Assembly (NCBI GenBank): GCA_021737905.1
Contig: JAIPDA010000099.1
Coordinates: forward strand, 1 to 8,143
Direction of reading: 5' to 3'
Source of the DNA: Rhodoferax sp.
GTDB taxonomy: Bacteria; Pseudomonadota; Gammaproteobacteria; Burkholderiales; Burkholderiaceae_C
Length of the DNA stretch: 8,143 nt
Shown here: in pieces, positions 1 through 5,389 of the stretch
How positions within the stretch are numbered: the first letter of the stretch is position 1
Layout: every line of letters starts with the position of its first letter
Made by a program: the position numbers and the translations under genes
Notes under the pieces: generated by a model
Database searches by the model: none
What the model saw: only the letters and a program-made list of their open reading frames with translations
Told to the model about the DNA's origin: nothing

Positions 1-1253
1 TCGCTGATGTCCAGGATGGCGCTCATCCAGCCGGTGTGTTTGCCGTTGGCGTTGATCAGCGGCGCTTCAATGATGAGCACCGGGAAGCGCGTGCCATCGC
101 TGCGCATGAAGACCGACTCGAAACCGCTTTGCGGCAAACTGTTGCTGGCCAGCCGGATGGCTTGCCGGTCCTGATACACACCGGCCAGCTCCGGCGGCCA
201 GTAAGGGCTGGGAAAGCTGTGGTTCAGCAAGTCCTTGGCTTTAACGCCCACCATCTGGCAAAACGCCGGGTTGACGTAGGTGATGCGTCCTTCCAGGTCG
301 CGCGCGCGCAAACCGGTGACCAGCGAGTCTTCCATGGCTTTCCTGAAAGCCAGTGCGTCGGCCAGGTCATGCTCCACGCGCAGGCGCCGGCGAATGTCGC
401 GGCCCAGCAGCAGCAGCACCGCGATCAGCGCCAGCGCCAGGCTGCTGACCAGCGCAGTGAGCATGTTCGGGAAAAAGTCCGGCGAGCCTTTCCAGCTGTC
501 CATGCGCAACACCAGGGTGGTACCGGGCAAATCCAGCAGTTGTTTCGCGTTGTAAAACCGGTTGCCCTGCGCGGGCGTGCCGGTGATGGCCAGGCGCGTG
601 CCGTCGGCTTCTGTGAAAGAAAGGCCTTGCCCGCGCGTCAATTGAGGGCCGGTCAGCTCTTTCAAAATTTCTTGCAGCGAGTAAGTCGCCAAGGTGTAGC
701 CTGTGAGCCGGCCCTCCACCCTGAGCGGCAGGCACACGTCGATCAGTTCGAGCCCCAGGCCGTTGAATTGCGGTGTGAAGTAACTGCTGGAGTAGGCCGG
801 CCCGCCGACCCGCATCGCGGTGTTGCAGGCCTGGGAGATTTCAAAATTAATCGTTTCACGGCCCATGCGCTCAAACACCGAGGCGCGGTAGGCCGATTCG
901 TAGAACTGGCCTAATTTCAGCGAGGGGTCGCGCCACTCCAGGCGAACGATTTCGCGGCGCTGGCGCAGCAGCTCCCCGGCTTGGGCGCGCCACTCCATAG
1001 GCTTGCGCTCTACCCCCGGCAAGGCTTGCAGGCTCTGAATATTGCGCGATAGCCCGGCACGAATGTCGGTGACGATCTCCGCAGTGTCGCGTTCAAGCCG
1101 GCTTTGCACCATGCTGGCTTCGTAGCGTGCCGCCAGCCACACCAGTGCACCCAGCATGGTCACCACCAGCGCCACCAACAACACCCACAGTGTCCAGCGG
1201 CGGTTCCATTTCAGCGAGGTGGGTAACCAGCGTGGGCGTGCACTCGGTGTCAT
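1..1253 (-). CDS. Membrane-bound PAS-domain sensor protein, probable sensor histidine kinase (N-terminal part; C-terminus off the window)
   Basis: Reading the minus strand from ATG at 1253 gives 417 codons with no stop to the window edge, beginning MTPSARPRWLPTSLKW. A short basic cytoplasmic tail precedes TM1 (about residues 20-41, WTLWVLLVALVVTMLGALVW). A periplasmic sensing region follows (about 42-258), with two cysteines, C143 and C174, and the segment TGYTLATYSLQEIL near residue 190. TM2 spans about 264-284 and leads into an Arg-rich linker (RDIRRRLRVEHDLADAL) that could transmit signals as a helix. A PAS domain begins near residue 311: GRITYVNPAFCQMVGV around 322-337, a PYWPP segment typical of PAS S-box sensors, then FMRSDGTRFPV and GWMSAILDIS at the end. 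The PAS ligand is unknown. The output domain is not visible; histidine kinase is the commonest partner for this layout, but GGDEF/EAL is possible. The start overlaps the yhdP stop by four bases, with no visible Shine-Dalgarno sequence, so translation is probably coupled to yhdP. The family is clear; the exact function is not. Confidence 0.85.
   Translation of the reverse strand, partial: MTPSARPRWLPTSLKWNRRWTLWVLLVALVVTMLGALVWLAARYEASMVQSRLERDTAEIVTDIRAGLSRNIQSLQALPGVERKPMEWRAQAGELLRQRREIVRLEWRDPSLKLGQFYESAYRASVFERMGRETINFEISQACNTAMRVGGPAYSSSYFTPQFNGLGLELIDVCLPLRVEGRLTGYTLATYSLQEILKELTGPQLTRGQGLSFTEADGTRLAITGTPAQGNRFYNAKQLLDLPGTTLVLRMDSWKGSPDFFPNMLTALVSSLALALIAVLLLLGRDIRRRLRVEHDLADALAFRKAMEDSLVTGLRARDLEGRITYVNPAFCQMVGVKAKDLLNHSFPSPYWPPELAGVYQDRQAIRLASNSLPQSGFESVFMRSDGTRFPVLIIEAPLINANGKHTGWMSAILDIS
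1250..1253 (-). other. ATGA start/stop overlap coupling yhdP to the downstream sensor gene
   Basis: On the minus strand the four bases ATGA hold both the ATG of the sensor gene (1253-1251) and the TGA stop of yhdP (1252-1250). The roughly 20 bases before the ATG, within the yhdP 3' end, are GC-rich and contain no purine-rich ribosome binding site. Termination-reinitiation is therefore the likely way the sensor is translated, and the two genes should share one transcript. Confidence 0.8.
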
Positions 1254-4200
1254 GGACGCGGGCTGGCGGGCGCATTGCTGCGCGGCTTGCGCTCGACCTG
1301 GGTGATTTGCGGGTCAGCCCATGCGCCGTCGATATGAAACTCTTGTGTGCTCGCTTCAATCAGGGGCCTGCGTAAAAACAATTGCGCTAAAAAGCTGCCC
1401 AGGCCCACAGCCGGATTCACCACCGAGGCGATCAGTGAGGCTGTGCCGGCATTGATCTCGGGCACCACCACCACCCGCAGGTCTTGTGTTTCGCGTGCAA
1501 TATCGACCTTGCCTTCCATCAGCACGGCGGCGTTCACGCCTTTCATCTGCAAGTTGTTGGTGCGCGCCTGTCCTTGTTCGATGGTCACGTCTCCGCGCAC
1601 AAAGTCAAACGTAAAACCTTCGGAAAAAACGTCCCTGAAATCCAGTGACAGCCGGCGCGGCAGCGACTGCAAACTGAGCACGCCCAGCAGCTTGGCAATG
1701 CCGGGATCTGCCTTGAGGAACTGCCCGCTTTCAATGTTCACATTGAACTGCCCGTCCATGCTCGGGTAGTCCAGGCTCAGCGGTGAGCCCAGCCAGCCGA
1801 CCTGCCCGTCCAGCCGGCCCTTGCCGCGGCGGATCAATCCGTCCATGCCCAGGCGCTTGAGCAGCTCGCCCGAGTTGGCGATGTCCAGGCGGTAACTCAT
1901 CTGGACACGGCGTCGCTCTTTGCCGCTGACGCTCGCCCAGTTGCCGTTGGCTGAAAACACGGCTTCAGGCATGGTCAGGTTGAGTTTATTGAGCCGCCAT
2001 TCGCGCAATCCGCCGGCCGCCGCACCCTGCACATTGCGGTTGACCGCTTCCACCTCCAGCCGGCCGAATTTTTTGCCCTTGAGCTCAAAGTCGTCAACCA
2101 CGATGTCCATGGCCGGCACTGCGCTGGGCTGACCTTCGAGCAGGGTCTCGACGTCGCGCGCGGTATTGGCAGCTAAATTCAGCCGTGCCAGCCGGGCGTA
2201 GACCCGTCCGCCTGCGGCACTGGCGCCAGTGCCGGGCGGACGGTATTCGGCGTAGCCGCTGAGTTCATCGGCATCCATGTTGGCGCGCCAGGTGACGCCT
2301 TCACGCGAGGCCCCGGCCACCAGATTTCGCAGCTGGTAGCCCTGCACACTGATGTCACTGGCGCGCAGCGCCATCACGCTGGGCAGGTAGCTGGCTTCTG
2401 CATCGCCTGCGGCCGGAGCGGCACTGGTTTGGATGCCTGCTTTGTTCATCACGCGCGACCAGGCGTCTAAGTCAACGCGTTGCAGTTTGACGTTGGCTGA
2501 CACGCCGCTGGCAGGCAGGGCAGCTGCTTCGCCGGCGTCCAGCCCAAGGGCCAGGCTGCCACGCAGCACACGGGCTTGGGCTGCGCTGATGTCGCGCACA
2601 TACAGCACGTTGGCCAGCCGGCCCAAGCTGAAAGAAATCTGGTCTTGCATTTTCTGGCCCGGGGCCAGCGACTCTCGCACCAGGCTTTGGTCAAATTGCA
2701 GGGGCAGTGCATCGGCGGCGGCTTTGTTCAGCGGCGCTGGCAGGTTCAGTGCCAGGCCTTGCAGGCTGCTGCTGATGCTGAGCTCAGTGCGGCCACGTCT
2801 GAAACCCAGACTGGCGCTGTAAGGCGTGCTGCCGCTGGCATGGGCTGCCAGCGTGCTGATCAGGCCCAGCTCGCGCGCTTGCTGCAAACCTTCGGCGTTG
2901 ATCGTGCCCTGGCCGCGAAAGAACAGAGGCGCTTCTAAAGGCTCGACGCTGCGGCCGGCGGCGGCGGGCGGGGGGCTTGCACGCAGGCCGCCTTCAAAGC
3001 GCAGCTCACCGCCCAGCATGCGCGCCTGGGCGTTGTTCACGCGAAAGCTTTTGTCGGTGAACGTCACTGCGCCGCGCAGATTGCCCAGGGACGGTATGCC
3101 CGGCCCGAACTGCAGGTCATTGCCCGGCAGCGTCAGACTGCCTTGCAAGGTGGTCTGCGCGAGATCCGCCAGGGGCAGCAGCAGGCGCATGGTGTAGTCG
3201 AGCTGGCCGGTGCCACTGCTTTGCTTGAGCGCATCGTTGAGCAGCGCAGAGACCGGAGAATTGTTGACAAACTGCAGGCCCTGCACCAAAGACCCTTTGA
3301 TGGCGGTGTTGACTTCGACCACGGGTTTGTTCAGGTCGGCAATGCTGGCGCTGCCGCGCGTTAGCTGCAAGCCGGGCAGCCCCGCCACCTGGCCCTGGGC
3401 CTGGCGAACTTCCATGCCCATGCGGTTAAAGACCAGATCGCCTTGCAGCCCCGTGAGCGCCGGCCAGTTTTTACCTGCAGCGCCAGCCGCCATGGTTGGC
3501 ACGTAAGCAAATTGCACATTGCTGGCCTTGGCGGTCACCAGAAACTCGCCCTGTTGCGGGTCGGCAAACGGGATTTTGCGCAGATCACCCTTGACCTTGA
3601 ATTTCACTTCACGCAGTTGGCCCTGCGTGACCGCATCCCGCACATAGCGTCGGCTTGAGTCGGGTAAAACCAGCGGCAAGTAGCGGTGCACCTGCGCGGC
3701 ATTGCCCCGGCTCAAGCTGCCCTGCAAGTCCAGCATGCCGGGATGACCGGGGTCGGCGTTATCAGCGCTATGCCAGTGAACTTCAGCCTGACCGGCTGCG
3801 TCCGCATTGGCAAAGCGTAATTTGCGCAAAGAAAGGGTTTGTTGTGCGCTGCCGAGTTTCCATTGCAGCTCGGTGGAAAGCTCGGCCAGGGGAACGCGGG
3901 TTTGCTCGAAGACCCCGGGGAAAGTCATCGCACCCTGGCTAATTTGCAGTTGCGCCTGGCCGCCTTCATTGGTCAGGTTGAAATCGAGGGACGCGTTTTC
4001 AATCCCGGGCCGGCCCGGCTCCGGCAGGGGCGTGTCGACAGGCGCGGGCCCGGCTGCCAGCGACAGGCCGCTGACGCGCCCGCGCGCGCTGAGCGTTTGC
4101 GGGGCAGACACCGGACCTTGCCAGCTGGCGTTGATTTTTTCTACCAGGCCGCGTGGTGCAAAGCTGTCGATCAGCTGATGCGCACCGGCCTCCAGCGGCA

Positions 4201-5350
4201 AACGGCGGGCGATGCGTGACAGCGCAGCCAGGTTCAGCCGGTCAGCCTGGAGTTCGTTTTGGGCCGGCCGGCCGCCCTCGCCCGGGGTGTGCAGCAATAA
4301 GACATTGCCACCGGGCCAGACCAGTCCGTCGTCAGCCACAAAGGACAAGCCTTCGGTGCGAAATTCAAACCCCCGACCCAGTTGCTGGCCGCCAAAGCGC
4401 CCGGCCAAACTGTTCAGGACCAAAGGCGCTAACTCCTGACCCAGGCGAGCATTCACCCCTTGCAGCCGCACATCCGCAATGCCGCCGGTCATCATTCCCT
4501 TGTTCACATCAGCCCAGGCGCGCAGCGCGCCCTGGCCGCTGCTGATGGTCACGCCCGGATGGTCGATTTGAATGTATTGACGCAGCAGCGACACATCGGC
4601 CCGGCTGAAGTCGGCATACAACTCGCCTGACCAGGACTGCCAAGGCGATTGGCCGGTGCTCAACAACGGTGTGCGCAGCATCGCACGCAGGCTAAAGCGC
4701 TCCCCCCAGGCCGGTGGCGGCGTCGCATCCAGTCTAAAGTTGTGGCGCTGGCCGGGGTTGCGCAGCAAAGCTTGTACGTCGGTCAGTGCCAGCGGCGGGG
4801 CGCCTCTGAGCTCGTCGGTCCAGCGCAGTGTGCCGTTACGCAGGACGATTTCAGTCTGCGCCAGCACCCAGTTGGCAAAGGCATTGCGCCCGCTGTCAGG
4901 TGACAAACTCAGGCCGGCGACCTCTAGTTGCCCATCGCTGCGGCGGCGAATGTCCAGCTCTGCGCCGTCAATCACCAGTTGCTCAAGCCCCAGGCGCCAT
5001 GCTGATCGAGGCGACAGCGCCGCCACCACCCTGGGCAGACGAAGCGCGGTGCGTCCGTCGCTGTCCAGCAGGCTGACTTCGTGCAATTCAAAGGAGGGCA
5101 CCAGTCCTTTGGCCAGGACCCGAATCTCGCCGATGCGCACCGGCACACCCAGCGCGAGACTGGCCTGTGTTTCCAGGCTCGGGCGAAAATCATTGATACG
5201 CGGCACAATGAAGCCATGCAGCAGGCCCCAGCTGAGTACCACCACCGCCCAAAAAGCAAGGACCAGCCACAGCAGTCCCTGAAGCATGCGGGCAAGCAGC
5301 CGGACATGGCGGGGTGGTGGCGATTGGGGATGAAGAGGGGCAGAAACCAT
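1250..5350 (-). CDS. yhdP: YhdP family AsmA-like envelope protein (TIGR02099 type), complete
   Basis: This gene encodes about 1366 residues; E. coli YhdP is about 1266, so it is full length. The N-terminus is MVSAPLHPQ, then one inner-membrane anchor at about residues 22-44 (LQGLLWLVLAFWAVVVLSW). The rest is a long periplasmic region of alternating short strands, as expected for the AsmA-like lipid-bridge superfamily. The C-terminal part carries the clearest family wording: FLKADPGIAKLLGVLSL from about 1212, LPRRLSLDFRDVFSEGF at about 1229-1245, then DIARETQDLRVVVVPE and NPAVGLGSFLAQ, ending in a short Pro/Arg-rich tail. In E. coli, YhdP acts with TamB and YdbH in phospholipid movement from inner to outer membrane; the same role here is inferred. 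The ATG at 5350 is preferred over an in-frame TTG at 5389, which would overlap the glnE start and the proposed promoter. No strong ribosome binding site precedes the ATG. The gene diverges from glnE and overlaps the downstream sensor gene by four bases. No frameshift is seen. Confidence 0.95.
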   Translation of the reverse strand: MVSAPLHPQSPPPRHVRLLARMLQGLLWLVLAFWAVVVLSWGLLHGFIVPRINDFRPSLETQASLALGVPVRIGEIRVLAKGLVPSFELHEVSLLDSDGRTALRLPRVVAALSPRSAWRLGLEQLVIDGAELDIRRRSDGQLEVAGLSLSPDSGRNAFANWVLAQTEIVLRNGTLRWTDELRGAPPLALTDVQALLRNPGQRHNFRLDATPPPAWGERFSLRAMLRTPLLSTGQSPWQSWSGELYADFSRADVSLLRQYIQIDHPGVTISSGQGALRAWADVNKGMMTGGIADVRLQGVNARLGQELAPLVLNSLAGRFGGQQLGRGFEFRTEGLSFVADDGLVWPGGNVLLLHTPGEGGRPAQNELQADRLNLAALSRIARRLPLEAGAHQLIDSFAPRGLVEKINASWQGPVSAPQTLSARGRVSGLSLAAGPAPVDTPLPEPGRPGIENASLDFNLTNEGGQAQLQISQGAMTFPGVFEQTRVPLAELSTELQWKLGSAQQTLSLRKLRFANADAAGQAEVHWHSADNADPGHPGMLDLQGSLSRGNAAQVHRYLPLVLPDSSRRYVRDAVTQGQLREVKFKVKGDLRKIPFADPQQGEFLVTAKASNVQFAYVPTMAAGAAGKNWPALTGLQGDLVFNRMGMEVRQAQGQVAGLPGLQLTRGSASIADLNKPVVEVNTAIKGSLVQGLQFVNNSPVSALLNDALKQSSGTGQLDYTMRLLLPLADLAQTTLQGSLTLPGNDLQFGPGIPSLGNLRGAVTFTDKSFRVNNAQARMLGGELRFEGGLRASPPPAAAGRSVEPLEAPLFFRGQGTINAEGLQQARELGLISTLAAHASGSTPYSASLGFRRGRTELSISSSLQGLALNLPAPLNKAAADALPLQFDQSLVRESLAPGQKMQDQISFSLGRLANVLYVRDISAAQARVLRGSLALGLDAGEAAALPASGVSANVKLQRVDLDAWSRVMNKAGIQTSAAPAAGDAEASYLPSVMALRASDISVQGYQLRNLVAGASREGVTWRANMDADELSGYAEYRPPGTGASAAGGRVYARLARLNLAANTARDVETLLEGQPSAVPAMDIVVDDFELKGKKFGRLEVEAVNRNVQGAAAGGLREWRLNKLNLTMPEAVFSANGNWASVSGKERRRVQMSYRLDIANSGELLKRLGMDGLIRRGKGRLDGQVGWLGSPLSLDYPSMDGQFNVNIESGQFLKADPGIAKLLGVLSLQSLPRRLSLDFRDVFSEGFTFDFVRGDVTIEQGQARTNNLQMKGVNAAVLMEGKVDIARETQDLRVVVVPEINAGTASLIASVVNPAVGLGSFLAQLFLRRPLIEASTQEFHIDGAWADPQITQVERKPRSNAPASPRP

Positions 5351-5360
5351 TGGCTCTGGA

Positions 5361-5389
5361 ATTATGACGGTTGCTCTTGATGTCCTCAA
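5361..5389 (-). promoter_or_regulatory. Predicted sigma70-type promoter for yhdP overlapping the glnE start codon
   Basis: On the minus strand the -35 candidate TTGAGG (5389-5384; four of six matches to TTGACA) is followed after exactly 17 bases by CATAAT (5366-5361; five of six matches to TATAAT). It is the best promoter-like pair I found between the two divergent genes. The -10 box ends ten bases before the yhdP ATG, so transcription would begin only about 0-5 bases upstream of the start codon, giving a nearly leaderless mRNA. This agrees with the lack of a clear Shine-Dalgarno sequence. The glnE ATG (5380-5382) lies inside the spacer. This is a prediction from sequence only. Confidence 0.4.

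Noticed and set aside
36..914. A 292-codon plus-strand open frame opposite the sensor gene
   Set aside because: The minus-strand frame here encodes a coherent TM-sensor-TM-PAS protein. The plus-strand translation is rich in Arg, Gln and Ala without domain features, so it is an antisense shadow.
4656..5282. A 208-codon plus-strand open frame opposite the yhdP 5' region
   Set aside because: It is Ser/Arg-rich, low-complexity wording typical of the reverse strand of GC-rich genes, and it covers the conserved membrane anchor and N-terminal part of YhdP.
5280..5380. A sigma70 or sigma54 promoter for glnE upstream of its ATG
   Set aside because: I looked for -35/-10 pairs and for GG/GC at -24/-12. 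Candidates such as TTGGGG (5324-5329) and TTGGCT (5350-5355) have no acceptable partner at the right spacing, so none is annotated.
5351..5389. A longer YhdP start at TTG (5389), adding 13 residues
   Set aside because: It would overlap the glnE ATG, has no ribosome binding site upstream, and would place the start at the first base of the proposed -35 box. The ATG at 5350 gives a normal short cytoplasmic tail before the membrane anchor.
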